From contig NZ_NRTA01000024.1 of assembly GCF_002286735.1 (NCBI RefSeq), positions 1 through 62,741 of the forward strand: a stretch of 62,741 nucleotides of DNA, written 5' to 3'. Both the position numbers and the translations under genes were made by a program. Within the stretch, counting starts at the first letter, position 1. Each line of letters begins with the position of its first letter. Of this stretch, positions 27,701-36,867 are shown in pieces. Below the pieces are notes generated by a model. It saw only the letters and a list, made by a program, of their open reading frames with translations, did not search any database and was not told the origin of the DNA. Origin of the DNA: Leptolyngbya sp. BC1307. Lineage in GTDB: Bacteria > Cyanobacteriota > Cyanobacteriia > Phormidesmidales > Phormidesmidaceae.

Positions 27701-28126
27701 ATGGACAGTACCTCTACCGTTGTTTGGCAAGGCAGCGTTAAAAAAGGACAGGGCAAGATTACGACCGAGAGCGGCGTACTCAAGGAGTCGGTATATACCT
27801 ACGGCACCCGATTTGAAGACAATCCGGGTACCAATCCGGAAGAGCTAATTGCCGCCGCTCATGCCGCCTGCTTTACGATGGCGACCACTGATTTTCTCGG
27901 TGAGTCAAACGTCACCCCCGACAGCATTCGGACGGTCGCTAAGGTAACGCTCAGCACAGAGGGCAATGCGCCTGAGGTGACTAAAATTCACCTGGATGTC
28001 ACTGCCAAGTTACCAGGTGACGATAAAGCAGCTTTTGAAAAGGCAGCTCAGAAAGCAAAGGAAAACTGCCCTATTTCCAGACTGCTCAATGCTGATATCA
28101 CCATGGATACTCACGTAGAGCGCTAG
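27701..28126 (+). CDS. OsmC-family peroxiredoxin
   Basis: A 141-residue OsmC/Ohr-type thiol peroxidase. Active-site cysteines are in AAAHAACFTMA (first Cys) and ENCPISRLL (second Cys), with the dimer-type N-terminal beta sheet (WQGSVKKGQGKI). It reduces organic hydroperoxides. ATG 27701 is chosen because AAGGAG lies seven bases upstream; an open frame extends to 27665. It heads a run of three stress-type genes in the same direction. Confidence 0.9.
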   Translation: MDSTSTVVWQGSVKKGQGKITTESGVLKESVYTYGTRFEDNPGTNPEELIAAAHAACFTMATTDFLGESNVTPDSIRTVAKVTLSTEGNAPEVTKIHLDVTAKLPGDDKAAFEKAAQKAKENCPISRLLNADITMDTHVER

Positions 28127-28203
28127 GAACTTAAAGCATTACAGAGGTAGCACAGAAAAAAACTAAAGCAAAGATGTCAGAGATTAAACAGGAGTTATAT
28201 AGT

Positions 28204-28776
28204 ATGGCAACTCAGACCAATCAGCTCAGTGGTAAGCGAATCGCCTTTTTGGCAACCGATGGCTTTGAGCAGGTAGAGCTGACTCAGCCTTGGGAGGAAA
28301 TTAAATCGGCAGGCGCAACGGTGGAGCTAATTTCTCTAGAGTCTGGAGAGATTCAGGGCATGAACCATGCCGACAAGGGAGATGCGTTTTCAGTCGATAA
28401 GACGCTCTCAGAAGTTAAACCGACGGACTACGACGGGCTGGTGCTGCCGGGCGGCGTGCACAACCCCGATACGCTGCGGACTAAGCCAGCGGCTGTGAAG
28501 TTTGTCAAAGCTTTTTTTGAGCAGTCTAAGCCGGTGGCTGCTGTTTGCCACGGCCCTTGGCTATTGGTAGAAGCTGACGTAGTAAAAGGCCGTACGCTCA
28601 CGTCTTGGCCGAGTTTGCAGACTGATATTCGCAATGCGGGCGGCACCTGGGTTGATGAAGAGGTGCATGTGGATAGTGGCTTGGTGACCAGTCGTAAACC
28701 TGGCGACCTGGATGCTTTCTGCGCCAAGGCAATTGAAGAATTTAGCGAAGGCTATCACGCTCAGCAGGCTGCTTAG
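28204..28776 (+). CDS. PfpI/DJ-1 family protein (YhbO/general stress type)
   Basis: A 190-residue protein of the PfpI/DJ-1 superfamily. It has KRIAFLATDGFEQVEL, DYDGLVLPGGVHNPD, the nucleophilic Cys in AVCHGPWLL, and GRTLTSWPS. Members act as glyoxalases or deglycases that repair glycated proteins, or as proteases; which is not settled for this one. ATG 28204 is preferred (AGGAG nine bases before); the frame could start at 28174. It is 77 bases after osmC. Confidence 0.88.
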   Translation: MATQTNQLSGKRIAFLATDGFEQVELTQPWEEIKSAGATVELISLESGEIQGMNHADKGDAFSVDKTLSEVKPTDYDGLVLPGGVHNPDTLRTKPAAVKFVKAFFEQSKPVAAVCHGPWLLVEADVVKGRTLTSWPSLQTDIRNAGGTWVDEEVHVDSGLVTSRKPGDLDAFCAKAIEEFSEGYHAQQAA

Positions 28777-28827
28777 TTAGCTTCGACTGCAGGTTTTAAT
28801 CAGGTTTTAGCAGGGCGATCGCTTCAT

Positions 28828-28854
28828 GCCGTCAGGGTATAGTGCTCTGACGGC
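28828..28854. terminator. Hairpin after the pfpI-like gene, possible terminator
   Basis: GCCGTCAG and CTGACGGC form an 8-bp perfect stem with an 11-nt loop, 50 bases after the stop. No T-run follows, so termination is only suggested. Confidence 0.4.
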
Positions 28855-28937
28855 GTGTCCGTTCGTCCTAAAAGCCTGACGAGATTCTGTTTATTCTACA
28901 GAAACCCGATATTCGCGTAAGAGAGAACTTAAATAAA

Positions 28938-29606
28938 ATGGCTGAAATAATCACCTTCCAACGTCCTGATGGGAAAAGCTGCTCAGGCTACTACTCAGAA
29001 CCGAATGACGAAGGCAGCAGCGCGCCGGGCGTGGTTGTGATCCAGGAGTGGTGGGGCTTAAATGACCAGATTAAAGGTGTCGCTAACCAGCTAGTAGACG
29101 TGGGCTATCGCGTGCTAGTCCCTGATTTGTACAAGGGAGAAGTCACGCTCGAAGCGGCTGAAGCTCAGCATAAAATGGAATCGCTAAATTTTGAAGATGC
29201 CACTCAGCAAGACATTCGCGGGGCCGCGCAGTATTTACAAAAGGCCAGCCCTGACGTGGCGGTGATGGGCTTTTGTATGGGCGGTGTGCTGACGATGCTG
29301 GCGGCGATTCACCTGCCGGAAGTCGATGCGGCGATTAGCTGGTATGGCTTGCCTCCTGAGGGTGCAGGCGATCCTGGCGATATTGACATTCCGCTACAGG
29401 GGCATTTTGGCGAAAAGGACAGCTTCTTTCCGATCGCGCAGGTAGATAAGCTAGAGGAAACGCTCAAAGATGACGAAGTAGCCTACGAGTTTTATCGGTA
29501 CGCGGCTGAACATGCCTTTGGTAACGAAACCGGCGATAGCTATAATCCTGAGGCTAAAGCGCTGGCATGGGAGCGATCGCTCGACTTTTTAGATAAGCAT
29601 CTCTAA
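28938..29606 (+). CDS. Dienelactone hydrolase family protein
   Basis: A 222-residue alpha/beta hydrolase with Cys nucleophile in MGFCMGGVL, the acid near FGEKDSFFP, and His in EHAFGNE. The N-terminal blocks VVVIQEWWGLNDQIKGVA and GYRVLVPDLYKGEVT are typical of the dienelactone hydrolase family. Cyanobacterial members have uncertain substrates. It is third in the osmC-pfpI-DLH run, but 161 bases and a hairpin separate it from the second. Confidence 0.9.
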   Translation: MAEIITFQRPDGKSCSGYYSEPNDEGSSAPGVVVIQEWWGLNDQIKGVANQLVDVGYRVLVPDLYKGEVTLEAAEAQHKMESLNFEDATQQDIRGAAQYLQKASPDVAVMGFCMGGVLTMLAAIHLPEVDAAISWYGLPPEGAGDPGDIDIPLQGHFGEKDSFFPIAQVDKLEETLKDDEVAYEFYRYAAEHAFGNETGDSYNPEAKALAWERSLDFLDKHL

Positions 29607-29693
29607 GCCATTGGGCACGAAAAATAGGTGATTTTGCCCCGACTTTTGCACAGACTGGCACAATAGAGGGGTTCTCTACTTATCCATGACTTT

Positions 29694-32342
29694 GTGTTAG
29701 CGCCTGAAACCCTTTTTCCTTTTCCGCTAGATGACTTTCAGCTAGAGGCGATCACTGCCCTCAATCAGGGCGAATCGGTGATTGTCTGTGCGCCGACTGG
29801 CTCCGGAAAAACCCTGGTCGGCGAATATGCCATTCACCGGGCGCTAGCAATGGGGCGGCGGGTATTTTACACCACGCCGCTCAAAGCCCTTTCCAACCAA
29901 AAACTGCGAGACTTCAGACAGACCTTTGGTGACGAAAATGTCGGCCTGCTCACAGGCGATAGCTCCGTCAACCGCGATGCGCCCGTCGTGGTGATGACCA
30001 CCGAAATCTTTCGCAATATGCTCTACGGCACCACCATCGGCGAAGTCGGCACCTCCCTGCGAGGCGTGCAGGCCGTCGTGCTAGACGAGTGTCACTACAT
30101 GAACGACCGGCAGCGCGGTACCGTCTGGGAAGAATCGGTGATTTACTGCCCGCCCGAAGTGCAGCTAGTCGGCCTTTCTGCCACCGTTGCCAATGGGGGG
30201 CAGCTTACTGACTGGATTTCCGAAGTCCACGGCCCTACCCGACTGATCTATTCAGACTTTCGCCCGGTGCCGCTCAATTTTCACTTTGCTGTAGATAAAG
30301 GCATTTTTCCGCTGCTAAATGAGCGCGGCGGCGGTATGCACCCCCGGCTTAAGAGACGCCGCAAGCCCCCTCGTCAGCAGCGCGGCCAGAAAAAAAAGCA
30401 GGCAGTCCCTACCATTCCGGGTATCGTCGCGCAGCTTCAGCGAGAAGATATGCTGCCCGCTATTTACTTTATCTTCAGCCGTAAAGGCTGCGATCGCGCG
30501 GTGCAAGCAGTCACTCATATGAACCTGGTTACTGCCGCCGAGGCTGAACTGCTCAAGCGCCGCATCGATAGCTTTTTACAGCGGCACCCCGACGCGGTCA
30601 GAGACAATCAGCTAGAGCCGCTTTATCAGGGCATTGCCGCTCACCATGCCGGTATTTTGCCTGCCTGGAAGGGGTTGGTCGAGCAGCTGTTTCAATCGGG
30701 GCTGATCAAAGTAGTCTTTGCGACCGAGACCCTGGCCGCTGGGATCAATATGCCCGCCCGCACCACCGTCATTGCCAGCCTGTCTAAGCGTACCGATGAC
30801 GGCCACCGACTGCTGCACGCTTCTGAATTTTTACAGATGTCAGGCCGGGCCGGGCGGCGCGGGATGGATAGTGAGGGTCATGTGGTCACCGTAGAGTCGC
30901 CTTTTGAAGGTGCGCGTGAAGCCTCTCAGCTCGCCCTATCGCCGCCTGATCCGCTGGTGAGCCAGTTTACGCCCAGTTATGGCATGGTGCTCAACCTGCT
31001 GCAAATCCACACTGTAGAAGAGGCCCAAGAGCTGATCGAACGCAGCTTTGGGCAGTATTTGGCGACGCTACACCTGACTCCGCAGCGTCAGGCCCTGACG
31101 GATGTAGATGACCAGATTGCAATGCTGCAAGATCAGCTAGCGCATGTGGATGAGGCCGCGATCGCGGAGTACGAAAAGCTGCGCGGCTGGCTAAAAGAAG
31201 AGCAGAGACTGCTAAAAATCTTGCACAAGCAAGCTAGAGAAACGCTAGGCGGTAGCGATTCGGTAACGGTTTCATTTGCGATGACCGGCACCATGCTTTC
31301 GCTCAAGGGGCAGAACATAAAAGTGTCTGTGCCTCTACCGGCAGTGCTGGTGAGCAAGGTGCCGGGGCCCGGGCAGTTTCCTTTTTTGGTGTGTTTGGGG
31401 CAAGACAATCGCTGGTATGTGGCGGCAGTGAAGGACGTTGTGGTACTGCATAGCGAGGCTGAGCGCGTCAGTGCAGCGGAGACACTCACCCTGCCAACAG
31501 ACTGGGAGATGAAGCCTGGCTCTACTTACAAAGGAGATGACACAACAGCGGCAGTCGTCGCTGAAATGCCCCAGATTGTTCCTTTTGAAGAACAAGCCCC
31601 GGAGGTCAAAGAACAGAGCCAGAAGATAGACGCTGTTTGGGCTAAGATCGCGGCTAATCCGGTGGGTCAGTTAGAGAAGCCTAAAGCGGTGGTTAAACAG
31701 CGACAGCGACTGCAGCGACTGCAAGAAGAGAAAAGCGATCGCACGCAAAAATACGAACAAGAAACCCACCGCTACTGGCTAGAATTTGCCAGCCTGATGC
31801 AGGTACTAGAAAACTTTGAGTGCTTAGAAGACAACTTTCCAACGCCGCTAGGACAGATGGCCGCTGCTATTCGCGGTGACAATGAGCTTTGGCTGGCCCT
31901 GGCCTTAGCCTCAGGCGAATTTGACGATCTAGAGCCGCAGCAGTTTGCCGCCGCCTGCGCTGGCCTGCTAATGGAAAACAACCGCCCCGACACCTGGATT
32001 TACTACCGGCCTAGCAGCCCAGCGGTCGAAGCTTTAGAAGGCTTACGCCCGCTCAGACGGCGAATCTTTCAAGAGCAGCGGCGACAGGATATTCAAATTC
32101 CGGTTTGGCTGGAGTGGGATTTTATTGCGCTGGTAGAGCACTGGGCGCTAGAGGCCAGTTGGCAAGATCTGTGCGATAACACCAGCCTCGATGAAGGTGA
32201 CATCGTGCGCATTCTTCGCCGGACGTTGGACTTTCTCTCGCACATTTCTCACGTTCCCTATCTGTCGAGTGCCGTAAAAAACACTGCCCGGCAAGCAGCT
32301 TTTCTCGTTGACCGATTTCCAGTTAAGGAAGCCTCTGAGTGA
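29694..32342 (+). CDS. Ski2/Mtr4-like DExH-box RNA helicase
   Basis: An 882-residue helicase: motif I APTGSGKT, Ia TPLKALSNQK, II DECHYM (DExH), III LSATVAN, and the C-terminal RecA half with SRKGCDRA, ATETLAAGINMPARTT and motif VI QMSGRAGRRGMD, followed by winged-helix/stalk parts. This arrangement is the Ski2-like family (bacterial and chloroplast ISE2-like). A likely role is RNA turnover or ribosome assembly. The start is GTG 29694; the upstream ATG at 29686 is in a frame that stops at once. Confidence 0.92.
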   Translation: MLAPETLFPFPLDDFQLEAITALNQGESVIVCAPTGSGKTLVGEYAIHRALAMGRRVFYTTPLKALSNQKLRDFRQTFGDENVGLLTGDSSVNRDAPVVVMTTEIFRNMLYGTTIGEVGTSLRGVQAVVLDECHYMNDRQRGTVWEESVIYCPPEVQLVGLSATVANGGQLTDWISEVHGPTRLIYSDFRPVPLNFHFAVDKGIFPLLNERGGGMHPRLKRRRKPPRQQRGQKKKQAVPTIPGIVAQLQREDMLPAIYFIFSRKGCDRAVQAVTHMNLVTAAEAELLKRRIDSFLQRHPDAVRDNQLEPLYQGIAAHHAGILPAWKGLVEQLFQSGLIKVVFATETLAAGINMPARTTVIASLSKRTDDGHRLLHASEFLQMSGRAGRRGMDSEGHVVTVESPFEGAREASQLALSPPDPLVSQFTPSYGMVLNLLQIHTVEEAQELIERSFGQYLATLHLTPQRQALTDVDDQIAMLQDQLAHVDEAAIAEYEKLRGWLKEEQRLLKILHKQARETLGGSDSVTVSFAMTGTMLSLKGQNIKVSVPLPAVLVSKVPGPGQFPFLVCLGQDNRWYVAAVKDVVVLHSEAERVSAAETLTLPTDWEMKPGSTYKGDDTTAAVVAEMPQIVPFEEQAPEVKEQSQKIDAVWAKIAANPVGQLEKPKAVVKQRQRLQRLQEEKSDRTQKYEQETHRYWLEFASLMQVLENFECLEDNFPTPLGQMAAAIRGDNELWLALALASGEFDDLEPQQFAAACAGLLMENNRPDTWIYYRPSSPAVEALEGLRPLRRRIFQEQRRQDIQIPVWLEWDFIALVEHWALEASWQDLCDNTSLDEGDIVRILRRTLDFLSHISHVPYLSSAVKNTARQAAFLVDRFPVKEASE

Positions 32343-32372
32343 ATTTTATTCAGTCTAAGTGAGTCAAAAGCT

Positions 32373-32984
32373 TCACCAGATTTTACTCATCTGAAGCCTG
32401 AATTCGGGCAGCTCTGGGTCACAGCTGACGCTGTCAGGATGTTCTAAGACTTGAGGCAAAGCGTTGGGTCGGTAGAGAGAGACTGTCCGCTGTTTTCGGT
32501 CAATCAGTAAGCCGAGTAGAGCCCCATTCTCTGTATATTCCGCCATCTTTTTTTGAAGACTCGTCAGCGAATCGCTAGCGGATCGCAGCTCAATAACAAA
32601 ATCTGGGCAAATGGGTGCAAACGAAGCCTTTTGCGTTTCTGAAAGGGTGTTCCATCGGGTAAGCTTAATCCAAGCGGCATCGGGCGATCGCACCGCTCCA
32701 TTTGGTAAGGTGAACCCCGCACTAGAATCAAATCCTTCTCCAGTGCCATCTTTTGCTGCCCAGATGCCTAGCTGCACCGCAATTCCAAAATTCCGGTTGC
32801 CCGTATCCGAAAAGGCTGGTGGCATGACGATGACTTCCCCCTCTGCGGTTCGCTCAATCCGTAGATCTCGATTGGCCTGACAAAATGCATAGAATTGCTT
32901 AGCCGTCATTGTCGTCTGCTGCATAATTGACGATATATCAACTGTCAGCGGTGTCAGCTCACTTTTAATTTGCAGGCGGGTCAT
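32373..32984 (-). CDS. Uma2-family endonuclease (DUF820)
   Basis: A 203-residue Uma2/DUF820 protein with the restriction-like PD-(D/E)xK core. Recognisable parts are RTAEGEVIVMPPAF, GFTLPNGAVRSPDAAWI, PDFVIELRSASDSL (the D..E..K-type catalytic strand), KMAEYTENGALLGLLIDRKQRTVSLYRP. These are extremely abundant in cyanobacteria and of unclear function. Methionines at about 21 and 26 are alternative starts. Confidence 0.9.
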   Translation of the reverse strand: MTRLQIKSELTPLTVDISSIMQQTTMTAKQFYAFCQANRDLRIERTAEGEVIVMPPAFSDTGNRNFGIAVQLGIWAAKDGTGEGFDSSAGFTLPNGAVRSPDAAWIKLTRWNTLSETQKASFAPICPDFVIELRSASDSLTSLQKKMAEYTENGALLGLLIDRKQRTVSLYRPNALPQVLEHPDSVSCDPELPEFRLQMSKIW

Positions 32985-33070
32985 CGTAGCATTAACTCCT
33001 CAGAGGGCTGCTGCTGCTGATCTTAGCAAAGGTCTGGTGATCTCTAAAAATGCCAGATAACAAGCAAACA

Positions 33071-33247
33071 TCAGAACGCGCAGCCGTTGGGCTGTGGCTC
33101 AGCCTCGACCAGTTCTAAGGCGAAACTGGGCGGCAGCGCGGCTGACTCAAAGCCGCTACTGACACTGCCCTGCATCGCTTGACTGGCGTAGCCGGTAGGA
33201 TTCATACGGACTCGCACCCTCACAACCTGGTCAGCGCAGTCAAAAAA
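33071..33247 (-). pseudogene. In-frame continuation of the Pro/Thr-rich secreted protein after a TGA
   Basis: Directly after the TGA at 33248-33250 the same frame stays open for 58 codons, from FFDCADQVV to EPQPNGCAF. The part VRVRMNPTGYASQAMQGS with SSGFESAAL looks like a TonB C-terminal-type fold. It could be the severed C-terminal domain of the preceding gene, giving a 209-codon original. A sequencing error, a real nonsense mutation and coincidence are all possible. Confidence 0.45.
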
Positions 33248-33700
33248 TCACCACAGCGCTCTCGGGCTAGAACCGGTACTGCCCCCAGTTGGCGTTGGGG
33301 TGGCTGCTGGCGAGGGCGACGGGGTGGCTGCTGGGGACACGACGGGCGTCGCAGCAGGGACTGCCGGAGCACCTACGTCAGCGTCTGGCATTTCTGCTGC
33401 TTCGGCTTCAGCCGCTGCTCCAGTTCCTGGCTCTGTTTCCTCAACCAGCGTCCCCTCAACTGGCGTTTCCTCGACTGGCATTTCTGAGCCAGTATCCGGA
33501 TCAGTTTCCATCATCGGTGCTGGCGTCGGCTCTGGGGTGACGCTGGGCGTTGCTTCAGGCAGCGGCATGGTAGAAGGGGTCGACTCAGGCGTGTCTTGAG
33601 CTGAGGCGGCTATGGGCCAGGCTGCCGATAGTCCGACTGTAGACAAGATAGAAACTGCTACAAGCAAACGCTTTGCCGGGGCGAAGGGCTGCTGACGCAT
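33248..33700 (-). CDS. Secreted Pro/Thr/Ala-rich protein, possibly truncated
   Basis: A 150-residue protein with a good signal peptide (LLVAVSILSTVGLSAAWPIAASA) and a low-complexity mature region of Thr-Pro, Glu-Thr-Pro and Ala repeats, probably a flexible linker. By itself it has no globular domain. The frame ends at a TGA and continues open for a further 58 codons with a domain-like sequence, so this may be only the N-terminal part of a broken gene. Function not recognised. Confidence 0.55.
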   Translation of the reverse strand: MRQQPFAPAKRLLVAVSILSTVGLSAAWPIAASAQDTPESTPSTMPLPEATPSVTPEPTPAPMMETDPDTGSEMPVEETPVEGTLVEETEPGTGAAAEAEAAEMPDADVGAPAVPAATPVVSPAATPSPSPAATPTPTGGSTGSSPRALW

Positions 33701-33779
33701 CGTGATTGGCCTCTTGATAATTGTGCATTGTGCTATCGGACGGGAATGTGGTCACTCAACAGGCGCGATTTTTCTCCTA

Positions 33780-33821
33780 AAAGTTTCGCAGTGAAAGTTT
33801 CGCCGTAAAAGTTTCATAGAG
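33780..33821. repeat. Three-unit 14-bp tandem repeat
   Basis: AAAGTTTCGCAGTG, AAAGTTTCGCCGTA and AAAGTTTCATAGAG are tandem, between the secreted protein gene and the pentapeptide/MORN gene. Confidence 0.85.
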
Positions 33822-33845
33822 AAAAGCTTAACAGAGAGAACACCG

Positions 33846-35003
33846 CTAACCGTTGAGAGAAGACGGCAAACTTAGGTCGCCTTGGTCACAGGAAAGGTCG
33901 TCGTTTGATAGCTTTCCCTGCGTCCACACGCCTGACTTGGAAGACCCGTCAGCATATATAAAGGTTCCTTGACCGCTGCACTGGTTGCCTTTAAATTCAC
34001 CGATATAGCGATCGCCATTTTCTAAAGTCCAAATGCCCTGACCGCTGAACTGATCGGCTTCAAACTGACCGACGTAGCTTCTGCCGTTAATAAAGGTGAA
34101 GGTACCACAGCCGCTGCGCTGGCCGTTGGCATACTCGCCGTCATAGCGATTGCCGCTGGCATAGACCATGATGCCGCGACCGTCAGCTGGCTGTCCGTCA
34201 ATCAATTTGCCATAGTAAATTGCATCGTTTTCATATCTGTAGCGGTTTGCATCTACAGGCAACGTTGGCAGCGTTGATGCTTGGCAATCAGGGGAGCGTG
34301 CCAGTTCGTCAGCCGAAGCTGCAGTGGCCTGTTCGCCAGTCGAGATGATAGCGTCATTTTCGCGGAAGGCGAAGATTGTCCCTGTGAGGGCGATCGCCGC
34401 TGCTGTCCCGAGGCCCACAAGTAAGCGCTGTCGGGTATCGCTTTTGGGGGCGATCGCCGCTGGCTCCAAGTCGGGCAACTGTCGAATAAAGACCGCCAGC
34501 TCGCCCGGCTGAAAAGCGCCCTTCCAAGGCTGTCGCTGCCGTCCGGCGGACTTTGTATCCCCCGTGTAGATGTAGCTACCGCCAAGGTTATCAAGCGCAG
34601 TCGCCAAATCGGTCTGCCAGTATCCTAGATGAGCACCTTCAAGACGAGCATTTGCCAGACTCGCTCCCTGCGCTTGCACAGTCAATAAATTGGCATGACT
34701 AAAATTGGCCTCACTAAAGTTGCCTCCGCTGAGGTCGGCTCCGCTGAGGTCGGCTCCGCTGAAATCGGCGCTGCTAGCATAAACCCCTTGCAGACAGGCG
34801 GCACTCAAATTAGCTTTGCGTAGATTCGCCCCGATCAGGCAGGCCCGGCTCAAGTTAACACCGCTTAAGTCGAACCCTTCCAGGGCTTGACCAAACAGAT
34901 AGGCTGCGCTCAAATCCGGCTGAGCGTCAGGGTGATTTGTGCGCCAGCGATTCCAGCTCTCGGCTCCCTCTGCGATTAAATCTAAAAAGTCAATATCTAC
35001 CAT
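33846..35003 (-). CDS. Pentapeptide-repeat/transmembrane/MORN-repeat protein
   Basis: A 385-residue chimera. Residues about 30-140 are pentapeptide repeats (A(D/N)LSGA-type, e.g. ANLRKANLSAACL, SGADLSGADLSGG); about 190-208 is one transmembrane helix (LLVGLGTAAAIALTGTIFAF); about 255-365 are MORN repeats (YYGKLIDGQPADGRGIMVY, RYDGEYANGQRSGCGTF, RYIGEFKGNQCSGQGTF). The MORN part probably faces the opposite side from the pentapeptide part. Both repeat types mediate protein or lipid contact; no enzymatic domain is seen. Confidence 0.88.
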   Translation of the reverse strand: MVDIDFLDLIAEGAESWNRWRTNHPDAQPDLSAAYLFGQALEGFDLSGVNLSRACLIGANLRKANLSAACLQGVYASSADFSGADLSGADLSGGNFSEANFSHANLLTVQAQGASLANARLEGAHLGYWQTDLATALDNLGGSYIYTGDTKSAGRQRQPWKGAFQPGELAVFIRQLPDLEPAAIAPKSDTRQRLLVGLGTAAAIALTGTIFAFRENDAIISTGEQATAASADELARSPDCQASTLPTLPVDANRYRYENDAIYYGKLIDGQPADGRGIMVYASGNRYDGEYANGQRSGCGTFTFINGRSYVGQFEADQFSGQGIWTLENGDRYIGEFKGNQCSGQGTFIYADGSSKSGVWTQGKLSNDDLSCDQGDLSLPSSLNG

Positions 35004-35242
35004 GAGCTATGGTGCTCCGCTGAAAAGCTTAGCCGGCTCCTAGAATCGCTTTCTTAGACTCGCTAGAGAGCCGTATTGTTGCCCGCATTCATGTTACTTC
35101 ACAGTATCAGACTGCCCGCGTAAGATCCGCTGCCAACGGCTGCCTTCTCAGATTAGACAAACTAATGACTGCAGCGTACGATTTCGGATCAGCCTTTTTA
35201 TCTTTTTACTGCGCCTGCCCTTCGAGAGCAAAATTGCACAGC

Positions 35243-36748
35243 CTACTGTACAGTCTGATGCCAGTCTTTAGCCTGCTGACTAATGTCATCGCGCTCTTCG
35301 TCAGACATCTTGTCTAAGTTGTTCAAAATGAAGTTCATCCGCCCTTGCTGGCTCAGCTTGTCGCGATGACGGGCCAAAAAATCCCAATAGAAAAAGTTGA
35401 AAGGGCAGGCGTCTTCTCCGGTGCGGGCTTTGTGATTGTACTGGCAGCCTTTGCAGTAGTCGCTCATTTTGTTGATATAGTTAGCGCTGGCCGCGTAAGG
35501 CTTGGTTGCCAAAACACCGCCGTCAGCGAATAGGCCCATGCCAATCACGTTGGTTTGCATTACCCAGTCATAACCGTCAATAAAGGCGGCGTGAAACCAG
35601 TCTTCTACTTGTTGGGGAGAGAGCCCGGCAATTAAGGAGAAGTTTGCCAGCAGCATTAACCGCTGAATGTGGTGAGCGTAGCCGGTTTGCTTGAGCGTGG
35701 TAATCGTCTGATGCAGGCAGTTCATCTGCGTGTCGCCGCTCCAGAAGAAGTCGGGCAGTGGCTGAATATGCTCAAAGTAGTTGCGCGAGGGGTAGTCAGC
35801 ATCAACATGGTTGTAAATGCCGCGCATGTATTCACGCCAGCCCATGACCTGACGGATGAAGCCTTCTACACAGTTGAGCGGCAGATCGTTTTCTTCGTAG
35901 GCATGTTCTGCCGCTGCAATGACTTCCATCGGCTGCAACAGACCGATATTAAGATAAGGAGAAAGGAGAGCGTGCCACATAGTACTTTCGCCTGTGACCA
36001 TCGCGTCTTGATAGGGACCAAAGGTTTTGAGGCGATCGCTCACGAAATAGTCCAATACTGCCAATGCCTGCTCTCGGGTCACCGCCCAACCAAACCCTTC
36101 AGCATCTCCAAAGGTAGAATAGTCAGCCGACTCAATCGTTTTGATCACAGCTTGGGTAATCTCATCCGGCTCAAACTCTAGCGGAGCAGGCGGAGAGATT
36201 TTACCTTTTGGGGGCTTGCGATTCTCTTTATCAAAGTTCCATTTCTCTCCCACTGGCTTTTTGCCGTTCATCAAAATGTTGAATCGTTTGCGACCTTCCC
36301 GGTAAAACGATTCCATTAAAAGACTTTTGCGAGTTGCCGCCCAGTCTTCAAACTCATCTTTCGACCAGAGAAAGTGATTGTTTGGCATCTGCACCAGGTT
36401 ACAAGAGAGAGTGAGACCCGCTAAAAACTCTGCAAAAGGCCGGTCGGCGGGCTCCATCACCCTCAGCTCATTAATTTTGTTTTGCTCAATCCACTGAGCC
36501 AAAGGTTCTTTAAACATCTCAGCCGTTTCATAAGTTACCGACCAGCCGTCATTTTTTAGTTCCTCAGCAAAGTGACGCATTGCCGACCAGAGCAAGATCA
36601 GCTTTTGCCGGTGATAGCGCCGCTCTTTTACGTGGCTCAATGACTCGATCAGAATAATCGATGTGTGGGCTTTGTCCGCTGCGCAGCTAGCGATCGCCGA
36701 CTGCCCAGCCCACAGCTGATCGCCCAACACCCAAATGCCGATAGTCAT
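35243..36748 (-). CDS. Fe-S bacterial photolyase/cryptochrome (PhrB/CryPro type)
   Basis: A 501-residue photolyase-like flavoprotein. It has the N-terminal antenna-domain start GIWVLGDQLW and the FAD-domain blocks VEGFIRQVMGWREYMRG, YAHHIQRLML and NVIGMGLFADGG. Four cysteines match the [4Fe-4S] ligands of Agrobacterium PhrB with identical spacing (C344, C432, C435, C448; gaps 88, 3, 13). These enzymes repair (6-4) photoproducts. ATG 36748 begins the conserved antenna domain; the open frame to 36844 adds 32 unconserved residues. Confidence 0.93.
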   Translation of the reverse strand: MTIGIWVLGDQLWAGQSAIASCAADKAHTSIILIESLSHVKERRYHRQKLILLWSAMRHFAEELKNDGWSVTYETAEMFKEPLAQWIEQNKINELRVMEPADRPFAEFLAGLTLSCNLVQMPNNHFLWSKDEFEDWAATRKSLLMESFYREGRKRFNILMNGKKPVGEKWNFDKENRKPPKGKISPPAPLEFEPDEITQAVIKTIESADYSTFGDAEGFGWAVTREQALAVLDYFVSDRLKTFGPYQDAMVTGESTMWHALLSPYLNIGLLQPMEVIAAAEHAYEENDLPLNCVEGFIRQVMGWREYMRGIYNHVDADYPSRNYFEHIQPLPDFFWSGDTQMNCLHQTITTLKQTGYAHHIQRLMLLANFSLIAGLSPQQVEDWFHAAFIDGYDWVMQTNVIGMGLFADGGVLATKPYAASANYINKMSDYCKGCQYNHKARTGEDACPFNFFYWDFLARHRDKLSQQGRMNFILNNLDKMSDEERDDISQQAKDWHQTVQ

Positions 36749-36867
36749 ATATACTCTCAAACTCCCAACCCATCTCAGCCGTAGTGTATCGCTGAACCTA
36801 TGGGATTTTGACTGTCGGTAGGCTGAGAGCTTCAGAGGCTTCATTGATCAAGTGTTGGGGCAGGCCG

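Noticed and set aside
33289-33599. Plus-strand Ala/Gly/Ser-rich frames opposite the secreted protein
   Set aside because: They arise from the repetitive Thr-Pro/Ala codons of the minus-strand gene, which has a clear signal peptide.
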